Assembly (NCBI GenBank): GCA_011037195.1
Contig: JAAEAF010001565.1
Location: 124,001-188,000 of the forward strand
Length of the DNA: 64,000 bases
Origin: Triatoma infestans
Taxonomy: Eukaryota > Arthropoda > Insecta > Hemiptera > Reduviidae
Direction of reading: 5' to 3'
Shown piece by piece: positions 31,966-43,907 of the stretch. Every line of letters starts with the position of its first letter. Within the stretch, counting starts at the first letter, position 1. The notes under the pieces were generated by a model. The model had not been told where the DNA came from. It ran no database searches and was given only the letters and a program-made list of their open reading frames with translations. A program made the translations under genes and the position numbers.

Positions 31966-32349
31966 TCAGAGTATATATATATTTTATCCAGCTTTGGCGA
32001 TCTTACCTGCTTTCCTTTTTGTTCGCCCTTTCCTTTTTCTATTCGAAAGGCGATCTGATGATCCACCCACCCCACCCTTTCTGACTCAGAGCCATCCAAG
32101 TCCGTTCCCAGTAGCTGCCATTGTTTGCTCGGGGAACGGAGATTGTAAGTGCAAGTGGAGGCCCTATGCCATTATGTTATCCACTGACATTGCTGCCTTG
32201 AACTTGTGATTGTTCCGGCAGCACACTCGATTTTCTTTATATCCCCTTTGGCAACCGACGACGTAAACTGACTACCGGCCAAGCAACCTCAGGAGAGATG
32301 ATGTTTATTTTTGGAGGAGTTGCGTCCACCAAACTTGTATTAACTCCAC

Positions 32350-33130
32350 TAGTTTTGGGGACATCCGCCTACTATTTTTGCCGGCTCACTGGCCGACGAT
32401 GCTCCAATTGGAACAATATGTAAGGATGGTGGGTCGTCTCCAAGCTTATTCATGTTTCCACTTAAGGCCGGGGTTGGGCCCGCCAAAAATTGGTATGCCG
32501 ATGACTTCACTTTTTCTGAGAATGACACTGAAGGTGTAACATAATACTTACTCTCAACAATTGTCCTAGCATCCAGAAAGGACAATCGTTGAAGAGTTTG
32601 ATCTTTTAAATACTGGGAACCAGTTTGATCTGGCGTTATGGTCGCCTCCACAGTTTATACATTTTATAGGTGGAGTACAATCCCCTTCATGGCTAGATTT
32701 TCCGCGAACACGTAATTCTTTAGTTGCTTTACATCGCTGAGATGTATGTCCAAATCGCTGGTACTTATAACAACGAACGGGCGATGGGACATACGGGCGG
32801 ACTTTGGGTTTGTAAAAAGCAGCATCAATTTCAGTCGGCGGGATCGGCTTGTTGAATGTGAGGACCAGGGAGGAAGTGTCCAATAGGCATTCTTCTTGCT
32901 TTCTCTTGATCCTGCGAACATCTATTACACCTTCGGGCGCTAGCGCTTCTTTGATGTCTTCGAGGGTACTGTTCAAAAATCTCGGAATGTTATTACGCCC
33001 TGCGAAGAATTCAATTTTTTGTGCAGGTCTGCCTCGATTTCTGTCTTCACACTTTTTCAAAGCCAGTATTGCTGTTGCCCCATTAGGAGTGGAAGCTTCT
33101 ATTCAAATCCATCTCCTAGCCATCTCTTTG
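32350..33130 (-). pseudogene. first protein (Gag-like, CCHC) of the non-LTR element
   Basis: The minus strand reads IPRFLNSTLEDIKEALAPEG, SSLVLTFNKPIPPTEIDAAF and VRPYVPSPVRCYKYQRFGHT, typical of the RNA-binding first protein of I-clade elements. The first zinc knuckle reads CYKYQRFGHTSQRC, with Tyr for the second Cys, and the last reads CINCGGDHNARSNWF, with its final Cys lost. A frameshift follows; the C-terminal end (LQRLSFLDARTIVESKYY) is in another frame at 32600-32540. Confidence 0.88.
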
Positions 33131-33479
33131 TTTCTTAATGCTCTTAGTCATGCCTATGGTGTTTTTTGTAAACGCACTAAATTTAAAAGGACAACTTGTA
33201 CCAAAGTTTCCTTCTTTCTTTTTTATTGTAAAGAAACGGGCCGAATTGTCTTATTTAAGGTTAAAAACCGCAAATTCTCTTTTCTTTTTCCAAAGATGCC
33301 TCTCTTTGCTTTCTTCTTCGGCGGGGAAGAAGATTCATAAGGTTGCTGAAGAACTAGCCATTGTTGCCAATGTCATTTCCTTATCCATGCCAGGGTCTAC
33401 GCCAGTTGATCCAGGTACAAAGGTGGGTGGTGTTTGGGATAGGAAAGGGACTTGAGGATGGTGATCTGTAGTGACTGGA

Positions 33480-33782
33480 AGGATGGTAAGTGGGTTAGGT
33501 AGGGGTTAGAGAAATGGAATTTTTTATAGTAGTTTTTTTTTTATCATTGATTGGTTCCGGTTCCATTCCATTCCCACTAGTCGGGACGAACTAAACATCA
33601 CCCTCCGGTAGAGCACCCTTACCGAAGGGAAGGCCTGCTTACTCATTGAGTTCGTCCTGGTTTTTAGTGGGGCCGATTGAGTGGGCCGATACCCTCGCTC
33701 TCAAACCTCCCGGCTCGGTACCTCTCACCGGGATTTAGGGGTTTAATACGCCTGCATATATATATATATATATGTGTGTGTG

Positions 33783-33827
<45 letters not shown>

Positions 33828-33985
33828 TGCTGTACATGTGTGAGTGCTGTTCAATGGTATTGAGCTGGGGTTCCGTAGGTTACTAGCGCTATCCTCTGTG
33901 TGCCAACCGTCCCTGAGAGATTCTTTAATCGCCTCTTACGACATCCTGGACTGGAGCAGGCCTATTCTGTCCCCGGTCCTGAGGG
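33480..33985 (-). mobile_element. 5' leader of the non-LTR element
   Basis: GC-richer sequence, which on the minus strand has GGACCGGGGACAGAATAGGC, GTCGTAAGAGGCGATTAAAG and GGACGAACTCAATGAGTAAG, phrases commonly seen in leaders of insect non-LTR elements. A TA/TG microsatellite splits it at 33755-33828. Confidence 0.65.
33755..33828 (+). repeat. (TA)n(TG)n microsatellite
   Basis: About 9 TA units followed by TG units to 33824, with one interruption at 33781-33787. Confidence 0.95.
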
Positions 33986-34530
33986 TTATTTTTTGTTTTT
34001 TATTTTCAGTTTTTCGTGATTTTCTCGAAAAAGGCTTTAAACTCCGTAAACAATCTACATTTATAAATGCTTTATCACTTTAATTTGATATAGATCTCCA
34101 AGAAAATTGATTTCTGGGAGTTATTGGAAGAACTGCAACGTTTATCTTTCCTCTGAATAAAGTACCACTATATTATAATATTATCGTAACATTAAATGCA
34201 TCACTAGAAAACCAAGTTTTTACGAAAATCGGTTAACCGGAAGTGATTGTATAGAACGAAATAGGCTTCTCACTTTTTCGAAAATATCTTGCCAACGGCT
34301 ACAATGATTTTCTTTAAACTTGAAAAGTTGACTGTTAAGAATAATCCTCTCCCTTTTTATTTGAAATTTTTTTGTGGAAAACCGTATTTGTTGTGAGTGA
34401 GTGAGGGGGGCTGAGGGGGCCTCAACTGCTGTAAACAGTTTAATGTGAATTTTCCAAGATAGAAGAATAATTGGCGTCAGAATTTATTTTAATAAAGAGA
34501 AAGAAGTGTGAATGTTTCACACCAGTGTTC
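33986..34530 (+). repeat. Rep-A copy, 3' two thirds
   Basis: Continues the copy begun at 29481: TTTCGTGATTTTCTCGAAAAAGG at 34012, header ATCGGTTAACCGGAAGTG at 34228, and 3' end AGAAGTGTGAATGTTTCACACCAG at about 34501-34526. Confidence 0.82.
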
Positions 34531-35165
34531 ATATTGTTACAAATTTTATTGAAGTACTCTCTTCCCGTCAGCCATGTTTGATTTTTTAAAATTTAATTAT
34601 CAGATCCAAAATCTAATTGACATAATGAAATACAAACAAGGAAACATCAGCTGATGTATTTTTAAAATAATTCTTAATAATAGATTTTGTTTTTGAGTTT
34701 ATACAAATTGTATAGGTTATTAAAATAAATAAATAAAGAATTCGAGTGCCCCACCATACAGACATACATACATAAGGACATAAAAACAGGTTTTAATTAA
34801 ATTTTGATGTTCGTTATTGTATGTGTCAGGTTTAGTCATGTGTGAATTTGTTTGTTGTTTGTTTTGTGGGTTTTGAATTGCTTTTTGTGTTTGTCTGCCT
34901 TTCTATATACATATGGACGGCGGTGTAAGAGGAACTGAAGAGTTGAGGGGAGGGTTGCTGATTGTGTCAGCAAGCGGCCATTCAAAAGAGGACAAATTTT
35001 CATTTTACAAAATTTAGTGTTGTTAACCTTACCCATTTCTGCCGGTTGAAACCACCCATTCATTATTACAAAAGTGGTAAAAACCTCTTTGTTCTATATA
35101 TATAGTACATGCAGGTTATAGCTTTTGTTTATAATCTGTATGGGTGAGTTATTTTTTTACATTTT
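34531..35165. other. unique AT-rich stretch
   Basis: No gene or repeat recognised; a short TA run is at 35096-35104. Confidence 0.45.
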
Positions 35166-35800
35166 CTTACAATTGTAAAAAAGTCAAGCGATTGTGTCAA
35201 ATTTTCGAAATTGTGTTTTATAGGAAATATTTGGGCTTTCTAGAGTCCAGAAAAGAGTTTTTAGCAAATTATCTGTATGTGCGTGCATGTAATTGTGCGA
35301 ACGAAACATCTCGAAAAACGAAATACCGCACTAAGTTCAAAGTTGATATTAATTTCAGATGCCACTACCGCAAATGACACGATATTTTCGGTTTTGAAAA
35401 TTCACCAACTGGAAGTGCAACTTAATTAAATGCTTTTTTTCCCGCACTTCCGGGCGGCAAGAGGAAGTGTTGCGATCGTGCCAGATGTTGGAAATAGAGT
35501 TTTCACCGGCAATATATGTTTTTGCGTCCTCTGTTTACGAAAAGAATGTATTTAGCGATTGGTCTGTGTGCGAGTGTTAACAGAATTTCTCAAAAAAGAA
35601 AAGTCGCTCAAACTTGGTATTCCGATTAGATACTGCCACCACATCAGGCACGAAGATCCATCAACCAGAACAGTGTTGACTGAACTTTTTTTTTTTAGTG
35701 TTTCCTGATTTTCTCGAAAACGGCTCCGATGTTGTACTCATAAATTCCTATCACTTTTATTTAAAAAATACTTTTCGGAAGGACTGGATTGTGATTAGGG
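35166..35800 (+). repeat. two Rep-A copies head-to-tail, both truncated
   Basis: The first runs 35170-35455 (GCGATTGTGTCAAATTTTCG to CTGGAAGTGCAAC). A second head starts at 35459 (CAAGAGGAAGTGTTGCGATCG) and reaches about 35800. Confidence 0.78.
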
Positions 35801-36075
35801 GTGTGGTCCAGGCGCGTATTCTAATATAATCTAATCCCAATATTATCTGCTACCTGTTCTACCCAAAATATGACGCTCTCCAACATTATGTAGGTCAACA
35901 ATACTTTTAGTAAAAAGTCACATGTCTAATGAAAATTTGCAATATATGTAGTAAAACATAACAGAAAGACATGTGTGAGTTTCAGGCGATTTCAAAGCAT
36001 ACATTTCAGGTGAAAACTCGAATTTCGAAAATTTGACAAAACCACTATAGTTCCTCTTACATCTAAAGAGAGAGA
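35801..36075 (-). repeat. Rep-A 5' end (minus) and spacer
   Basis: After about 160 unrecognised bases, 35980-36070 mirrors the family start (GGTGAAAACTCGAATTTCGAAAATTTGAC). Confidence 0.65.
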
Positions 36076-36740
36076 ATTTTCATGTTATTTAACTCTGTAA
36101 TTCATAACACAGTAATTCAAGCATGCGCAGTAGTGTGTGTGTGTGTGTGTGTGTCTTTGAAAGAAGTGAAACACTACTCATAATAGAACGTTTCTATAGT
36201 CAAAGCTATCTATTAATCAGTTAATTAGATATCGATTGTTTATCAAACACTCTGTAAACAAGACAGAGGAGCACACATACTGCCGCTACAAACTAGATAG
36301 AGTAGTTACGCCTATATATATGTTATTTTAAGTCTGACAACACACGTGCAAAACTCACATCCGTACACTTTGGGTCATGCAAATGCATTGCATGCATAAC
36401 ACACCTGTTCCACAAACAAACTGAATTTCATTCAGTTAGTCACGTAGGTAGAAACAAAGATGGCTATTTTATTCTTTTGTTTTTATCATATTCTCGCCAT
36501 TTTTTTTTTTTACAAAGTAGCTATTTAAAAATACATAAAAGTTAATAAATGAAACAGTGTTTAGAGAAAGAGTGAGTGAACGAAGGAGAGAAAAGAAGAT
36601 ATTGCCGGTAAATTTTTATTTGTCCCAGGTATAAAAAAAAAAAAACAGTGGCAACACTGTTTTCACATTGTTCTTCACATAATTGCCATCTTACAGGCTT
36701 ACCAAACAGTACATCGTAAGAAAAAAGTACATAACTACTC
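36076..36740. other. unique stretch
   Basis: A TG run at 36133-36152 and a palindromic ATGCAAATGCATTGCATGCAT at 36377-36397 with an octamer ATGCAAAT. No gene is recognised. Confidence 0.4.
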
Positions 36741-37172
36741 AACTTGTTTACTATGAAGCTAAAATATTTAGAAATTGAGCTTTCACAGTAAATACATATT
36801 TTGAAGTACCGGAGTACGAAAACTTGCAAGAAGCATAAAAATCGGAAAAATCCGACCGAACTGGAACTTTAATGAGTGGTTATTCAGTTTTGGCGATTTC
36901 TCGAAACTTCACCAACGTTTTTCTTCAAATTCGAATACTAATTGCATAAATATCAAGTTATCACTTTGGTTTAAAGACATTTCTTTTCTAAAAAGTTATC
37001 TTACCATAAAAATGTTGCTATAAGTTTTGTTTGGAGCTTTCTCTTGTCACATCATCTAAAATGTAAGCAAACAGATACAGATTATCCCAAGTTTTAGAAT
37101 ATTTTTGTCAATTAAAATTCAAATAATTTCCTCATGTGAAAGTCCGTGTGAGTTTTTCACACTTCACATATT
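36741..37172 (+). repeat. Rep-A copy, 3' half
   Basis: CGACCGAACTGGAACTTTAATGAG near 36853 is a decayed header, and AAAGTCCGTGTGAGTTTTTCACAC at about 37139-37162 is the 3' end. Confidence 0.7.
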
Positions 37173-37850
37173 CTTTTGATCATTCTTTACCACCATCGCT
37201 GGTGATTATGGTGATCGCATCCTCATGGATGCCTTATATGGGAAAGGATACGGAAATGCTCGGCAAAGTGATTGTGTTGCTCCTATTGGTTCCAAAGTTT
37301 TCCCCAAAGTTGCGATAGATTTTAGAATTCGTACATTATATTGGTAGATCTCATAGAAATAATTTTTACCAATTTAGTATTTCCATTTCACCAGACGTGG
37401 GTCCCTTATTCTGGGTAAGAAATGAATTTCAACGAATTGGTAAAGGTGTCATAGTTACTGAAGTATTTAAAAGAAATAAGGGGTTATTGACAAGTATTAC
37501 ATAAATACACACCTTGTCTTGTCTAAATTATTTAAGTCCACTTGAAATAGACACTAGTGTATGCTAGTTTTACCATCAATTGACGTCAAGTGAAAGTGTC
37601 AATAGTACACTTTTTCTAAATCATTAAACACAGTGTCGTAATGTTGTCACTTGGATCTGACATTATCTTCATCACTCAGCGATTATCTAAATAATACATT
37701 AAATATAAAAGATGTATTGTAAAATATTTTGGTTGTTCCGGTTGATGATTATTACCGCAATCTCATTGGCCGAAAATGATTGCGACCAAACTCAGTTACG
37801 AAGAAAGGACACAATCTCAATACTTCTTCTCACAGTAGTAAGGGAGAGTA
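37173..37850. other. unique stretch
   Basis: A plus-strand open stretch at 37180-37344 (55 codons, containing GDYGDRILMDALYGKGYG) looks protein-like but has an in-frame stop just before it, no acceptor and no recognised family. Nothing else was seen. Confidence 0.35.
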
Positions 37851-38530
37851 AAGAAAAAATTCTGGTGTGAAACATTCTTTCGACCTTCTCTTGTCCTGTA
37901 ATATAATAATTATTTAGAAAGTGACCATTTTTTACTTTCTCTTAAGTCCCACTAACGTATTGCGATCGTGCCAGATTTTTGAAATTGGCAATACTTGTTT
38001 TGGGGTCCCCTGAATACGAAAAAAAATGTCGCAGGAAGGTCAAACTTGATATTCCGTTTTGACACTACCATCGCATCAGACAAGAAGATTTCGGGAAAAA
38101 TCCATCGACCGGAAGTGCGACTTTACCGAGTGATTTTTTTCAGTTTTTCGAGATATTCTTGGAATCTGCCCGAACGATTTCTTTTGTACATCGTACATTG
38201 CTAAACACATAAATTCCCATCAATTTCATTTCAAACATTTTCCTGAAAAAATTGATTTTAGGGGGGTGGTGGGGGATCAGTAACTTTATGCTTTCTTGTA
38301 ATATTCCTCTTCAGAATAATGTACGTTTTACCACCGTATTAATACACATTAGAAGCATTGATAGAATTCCAAATTTGAAGAAAATCGGTTAACCGGAAGT
38401 GCGATTTGACAGAATAGGTTTTTGAGTTTTTTGGATTAAGGACACTAAATATTGTTCTACACCAATAATACATTCAATAAAAATGGGATAAGAGAATGTT
38501 GTATGAGTGTCCACACCAGAATTTTTTTAG
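37851..38530 (+). repeat. Rep-A copy, preceded by an inverted 3' end
   Basis: 37855-37900 is an inverted 3' end (AAATTCTGGTGTGAAACATTC). The plus copy runs from about 37945 (TATTGCGATCGTGCCAG) to 38528, with headers ACCGGAAGTGCGAC at 38108 and 38392, spaced 284 bases. Confidence 0.85.
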
Positions 38531-39490
38531 CTCCAAATTTTACTAATTTGCCCTAACATGAATGTAGTGGGGGTGCGGTGAGGGGCGCCAACCTATCGGC
38601 CCAGGCGGTAAGTAGAGAAGAGGTTAGATTGTAACCCACAAGAGCGCACTAAATTACATTCAACCAACCCAATAAAATTTAATCCCACAAATTCCTCAAA
38701 AATTATTTAATTTTTTTTTTTAAATGTTTCAGTTAAAAGTAATAGGTTTATATCTGTGTGCAGGAAGTGTTCCAAGTTTAAAGGCAATCTTTCTACTCAT
38801 TTCCGAGGAAATTTCAAAAAACTGAAAAACCTATTATGTAAAATGGCACTCCCCGGTTAACTGATTTTCTTCAAATTTGGAATTCTAACAGTGCTTCTGA
38901 TGTATGTTAATATTATATAGCTGGCAGGACCATACATTTTACTGAAGGGGCACTTTAGAGGAAGCGTAACGTTACTGACCCCTCACAACCCCTCAGACAA
39001 TCAATTTTCCCCAGAAAATCTTTCAAATAAAAGTTATAGATATTTATGTCTGTAGATAGTAAACGAATTTTAAAGGAAAGCATTGGGGCCGTTTTCAAAA
39101 AAATCGCGAAAAACTGCAAAAAAATATCAGTAAAGTCACACTTGCTGTTGATGGAGTTTGTGTGTCAGTGCGGTGGCAGTGCTGTGGCATTTCGGTGGCA
39201 GTACCTCCTCAACGGAATACCACGTTTCAGCTTCCTGGGATTTTTCGCTTTTGATATGTTCTGTTAATACAGTCACACACTCACACACTATGTTCTGTTA
39301 ATACACTCACACACTATGTTCTGTTAATACACTCATACACACAAACACTATGTTCTGTTAATACACACAAACACACACAGAAACATTCAGACATTCGCTA
39401 AAAACATTATTTTAGTACTAACAATACCTCAAATCGTGTATTTTCTGTGAAAACTGATCTTCGAAAATGCAGGATCGCAAAATACTTGCT
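38531..39490 (-). repeat. Rep-A copy (minus), tail-to-tail with the previous one
   Basis: Starts CAAATTTTACTAATTTGCCCTAAC and ends GAAAACTGATCTTCGAAAATGC near 39465. Inverted headers CACTCCCCGGTTAACTGATTTT near 38847 and ACACTTGCTGTTGATGGAGTTT near 39137. Confidence 0.8.
39255..39380 (+). repeat. tandem repeat of 26-34 bp, four units
   Basis: Units begin with TATGTTCTGTTAATACA at 39255, 39289, 39315 and 39349, with CACACA of varying length between. They lie within the Rep-A copy. Confidence 0.9.
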
Positions 39491-40557
39491 CTTTACAAGG
39501 GGAAAGTAAGTAAAATTGATCGTTGAAAGTGGGGCTGTGGACTGGGGCTGCGGACTGGGGCTGCCTATACGAACTGCTTACGTCAATAAAAAAAAAAAAT
39601 CACAAGCAGATGAAAGTTAAAATTCCGTTCAGGTCCCATCAAGGAATCCGACACGGATCGTTTTAGTCCCAATTCGGGTACGACTTTCTATTTTTTTCTC
39701 TTTAGTTTTTACACATTTTCCTAAAAATGCTTCACCGAGTTTCTTTAGATATCGCCTACTAACTATATACTTAGGACTATACTCTTAACTGTATAATTAA
39801 ACTTATACTTAAAACTGTATACTTTAAACTATACATATTAACTGTATCCTTAAAACTATATACTTAGTTTTATTTGAAACCTTTTTCTCGGAAAATTGAT
39901 TTAAGAATTTTCTTGGATACTCCACCTCTCTTTAATGCCTTATCAGTACAAATTTTGTACTCCATCATCCGGTAGTAATTAGGAGAACTAAACATTTAGT
40001 ATAGATTCCGACTTTACAGGATACTTTTCCAACAGTTCTGTGAGATTTTGCCGTGAAAAAAAAGGCGTTCAGACTAGACAACCTTTTTTCGGGACATTTC
40101 TTCTTTAAAAGAAAAAGATTGGATTGCCCTTTGTTATCATGCTACGTTGTTTGCTACCTTTGTATCATCAAAACAGTAAGAACCGTTCGCAAGTTTGTAA
40201 GTAGTAGAATGTCCTGATTAGTATTTTACTAGACTTCTTTTGTATTCAAATAAAAATAGTGTTGAATTCCGGTTAAGTGTATTCTTTTTTTAAACAGTTT
40301 TGGACTGTTCTACTGTTTGTTACAGAAAACCTCCATAGAGCGCACAATAAGTCTCCAACTACCAAATAGTGCTAATTAGTATTGTTACACTATTCATTGT
40401 GTGGAAAAAACACACTACCACATTGAATGGAGAGTAATGCCTTTATGATACTGAATCGGTAATCATATAATTTATGTTTTAACAGTATTTTTATAATACT
40501 GAAACATTAAATAATATGTGGAAAAGTGCAGTCTATCGTAGAATTGGTTACTCTAAA
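39491..40557. other. mixed stretch: short duplication, Rep-A fragment, AT-rich DNA
   Basis: GGACTGGGGCTG is repeated at 39539-39563. A plus Rep-A fragment lies at 39600-39720 and 39880-40070 (CTCGGAAAATTGATTTAAG). Between them, 39755-39870 is a degenerate tandem of TTAAACTATACnn type units. From 40070 on nothing is recognised. Confidence 0.45.
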
Positions 40558-40864
40558 TAACAGGAAGTATTACCATCGTCATATTGTTTCCAAATTGAGT
40601 TTTCACCACATGTTTTTATTTCTAGCGAATTATCTGTATATTTGTGCGTGCATTGGAGTATGAACAAAATATCTCAAAAATGAAATAAAAATCTCTAACC
40701 ATTATCTCTAACTATAATTAATTCAATTTAATCAACAAATTTTCTAATTTACGCTGGCTGGGGTAAAAATGATGGTGGGCATGATTTTATTTGTATAACT
40801 GAACGGCCTTATGTCCAGCGCTCTATGTTAAAGCCGAGAAAGCATGTGCAAAATTTAAATTTAA
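40558..40864 (+). repeat. Rep-A head (plus) and spacer
   Basis: ACAGGAAGTATTACCATCGTC at 40560 to AATATCTCAAAAATG near 40682, then unrecognised DNA. Confidence 0.65.
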
Positions 40865-41325
40865 ACTAACCGATACACTTAGTACGTTTCTATCTGTGCA
40901 GCAAGCATTCCAAGTTTAAAGAAAACCGTTATAACCGTTTTCTAGAAAGTTCCAAAAAACACAAAAACATATCCTGTAAAGTCGAACTTCCGGTTAACCG
41001 ATGTTATTCAAATTTGAAATTCTAGCAATGCTTGTAATGTGTATACGAATATAGATAAAGTGAAGGTAGTATGTCTGTGGGTAGTATACGAAGTTTTAAG
41101 AAAATCGCGAAAAACTGGAAAAAATATCATTCATTGAAGGCATAATTTTGGCTGATGGATTTCGCCCAACATCTTTGTGACTTGAGATATTCTGTTACAC
41201 ATACAGACCATTCGTTGGAAACCTTGTTTTCATATTCAGCGATCCCCAAAACATGTATTTTCGGTGAAAACTCAATTTCGTAAATCTGGCTCATTGCAGT
41301 ACTTCCTTTTACTAGGAAGAAAATA
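40865..41325 (-). repeat. Rep-A copy (minus), internally deleted
   Basis: AAGCATTCCAAGTTTAAAGAAAACC at 40903, header GAACTTCCGGTTAACCGATG at 40984, inverted start AAAACATGTATTTTCGGTG near 41249. Confidence 0.8.
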
Positions 41326-42344
41326 CTTCTCTTACTAGAAAAAACACAGGAAGTCGAATACAGTATTTTGTTTTGCTGTATACCGTGAATTTTGACATGA
41401 AACTAAATATTAGAAGACGTAATTTGGGAGTGTGACGTTATTGAAAACTTTTTTCTCACTTCTTGGACGATTTCCTACGCGAAAATGGTTGCTAGCAATA
41501 ATTTTACTTTAAACCTCTCACTGTCTAAAATTTTAAATGTCGTATAACTTTTATTTCAATCATTTATTCCAGGAATAGTTCATTTTTGGAGGATCTCGAG
41601 GAACTGCAACATTAACAAAATAATAATAACTTCAGTTAAATAGTTTTGGTTGTACAGGTCACCCACAACATTTTGTAACATTGAAATGAGTGCGCTAATA
41701 GCAGGCTTTATACGATAAGGTTGCTCCATTACTTAGTTTTTTGGCGTCCACTTAGTGTTTATTCCTGCTTGGTTTAATATACTTTATATTAAAAGTTTTT
41801 TTAAAGAAAGATTTTTGTAAACATTGCATTTTCCTAAATACTTAGGATATAATAACCTCCTAGCGGTTCACAGTATTTTGAAGCTTTCCATTCGACGACT
41901 TTCGTATTCTTTCGGCCAAAGTCGGCTGCAGTTCCTTCAGTTGCCGAGGTTCAAGAAAATTTGGCAGATCTATAGAATTGCAAGTTGCAAAAAATTTATT
42001 AACCAGAAATGCCGGAGGAACAATATTGCAATATTAAACTTTCCACTAAAGCACCACTTAACTGATATACGATCCTATTAACAAAATAACATTGAGATAA
42101 ATTAAATGCTTTTGCTAGAATTGCGAGTGAGGAAATACAGAAGAGGGCGCTGCTATACAATGTAACGGTTTTTAGGTAATTTATGCCCTAAAATCCATCA
42201 ATTATAATCCCCACCATCTCGTATATGTTATCTATATTTTTAGTGAAAATTCTCAGTTTAAAGAAAATTTTACATTAAGAGAAAGTCCTATGAGAAAGAC
42301 TGTGTTATGTTTACATTCGTGATTTTTTTTTCCTCTTATTATGG
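41326..42344 (+). repeat. degraded Rep-A pieces with unique DNA between
   Basis: 41430-41660 and 42245-42300 (AGAGAAAGTCCTATGAGAAAGAC) look like the middle and end of one plus copy; 41660-42240 is not recognised. Confidence 0.5.
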
Positions 42345-43187
42345 TAAGAGGAAGTATTGCGATCGTGTCTAATTTTCATCTGAAATAACATGTTTTGGGG
42401 CTTCTGAGGGCCTAAAAAAAATTGTGTTTAGCTAATGATCTGTGTATCTACCAACCAAATCGCAGGAAGCTCACACTTGATATTCCGTTTAGACATTTTG
42501 GATCTGACACGAAGATTTCAGGCAAAATCCATCAACCGGAAGTATGACTTTACAGGTTTTTTTTCTATTTTTAGCGATTTTCTCGAAAACAACTTTAACG
42601 ATTTTCTTAAAACATCATTCACAATACTGTCTAAAATACATATATAATGCTTATCACTTTTATTTGATCAATTTTCCTAGGAAAATGGGAAAATAGCGTT
42701 AATTTTTCCTTTAGGTTACCATTTCAGAACAACATATGGTTCTACCAACTACATAATATTAATAATAAATTAGAAGCATTGTTGGGATTCCAAATTTGAA
42801 GAATTTGATGAGCCGCTTCAACCGGGAGAGCGGCTTCACAGAATACGTTTTTTTTCTTTTAATTTTCTCAAAAACGAGTTTAAAGATTTCCTTTAAACTT
42901 GGAATGCTAATTGTACAGATATAAAGCACCTACTGTCTACTTTTATTTGGAACATTTTTTATGGAAAAACCGTTTTTATTTAGTAGTTAGTTCATTTTTT
43001 TTATAGTTTGCGGAATTTGTGGCTTAATTTCAAATGATACATGGACTTGGTGGAATGCCATTGGCGCTCTCTTCTGGATTGCAATGTATTCACTTATCCG
43101 CCCACCCTCACCAAGTGAGCATAGTTTGAAATTACATTAACAGCAATAGGAGAAAGGCGTGTGCATGCTTCATACTAGATTTTTAGT
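42345..43187 (+). repeat. Rep-A copy, nearly complete
   Basis: Starts TAAGAGGAAGTATTGCGATCG at 42346, headers ACCGGAAGTATGAC at 42535 and ACCGGGAGAGCGGC at 42821 (286 apart), and ends GGCGTGTGCATGCTTCATACTAG near 43155-43178. A useful copy for a consensus. Confidence 0.88.
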
Positions 43188-43907
43188 TTGTAGTAGAAGA
43201 GTGATCCGCCGGTGATGGGAGAAATTGGTTGGTGTTAGTACTTAGTTATTTTTGCATTAGAAACACTATATGGTTGGCAGTGTCGTCACCAAATACAAGG
43301 GTATGTATCAGTAGGATGTACGAACAAAACACACTCACACAGGGTGGCTGGTGAAAACCACTCAGGCCGCTAAGGTTGAGAGATAAGAGGCCGTACCCTC
43401 TGAACATCGTTCCTGAGTGTATATATGTATATATATATTTTTAAAAAAACCAAAGGGGTTGTGTCGGCAGCAGGTCGTTTGTGGTGCCCATTCAGCCGTA
43501 ATCTTCACTTCACCTTCATGTAACCAACCCCCTCACCGACACTAACACCAGACACTGACGTTATTTTGTCGTCATACGTCTTTCTCTTTATTTTTACCCC
43601 GCTCATACACTTTTTACAAACTTTATGTTTTTTGTTACTTTTTCTTATTACTGTTGAGAAGAAAGGAAGTACTGTGATCGTTTCAGACTTTGCAAATGTG
43701 ATATTCCATTTAGTTACCACCAAAGTTCTGATAAAATTTGCAACCGGAAATGATATGCCGTGTTCCCCCCGCCAGTAAATTTCAATTATCTCGCGAACCA
43801 CTCTAATGATTTGTCCACCATCCACCATCATAACTAATACAAAGAGTAATAAGTAGATTCTGCAGTTCTCGGTAAACATTTTCCACCTTCTTAGCTTGGC
43901 TTGCAGG
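43188..43907. other. unique stretch with a small Rep-A fragment
   Basis: 43656-43765 is a plus Rep-A fragment (GAAAGGAAGTACTGTGATCG, AACCGGAAATGATATGCC). A minus open frame of 124 codons spans 43879-43505 with no recognised family; it overlaps the Rep-A fragment and is probably chance. Confidence 0.4.

Larger units (their letters stand above)
29591..33985 (-). mobile_element. I-clade-like non-LTR retrotransposon, internally deleted
   Basis: A minus-strand element of about 4.4 kb. In its own order it has a 5' leader (33985-33480) with CCAGGATGTCGTAAGAGGCG, a nucleic-acid-binding first protein (33130-32350), then directly the end of the reverse transcriptase (31965-31260), an RNase H domain (31140-30700) and a 3' region (30490-29591). 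The endonuclease and the reverse transcriptase palm, expected between 32350 and 31985, are missing. Such elements move by target-primed reverse transcription; this copy cannot. It sits within a plus Rep-A copy. The far 3' part (29591-30030) has a GC-richer text and could be a separate small insertion. Confidence 0.85.

Noticed and set aside
37180..37347. 55-codon plus reading with GDYGDRILMDALYGKGYG
   Set aside because: An in-frame stop immediately upstream, no acceptor site and no recognised family.
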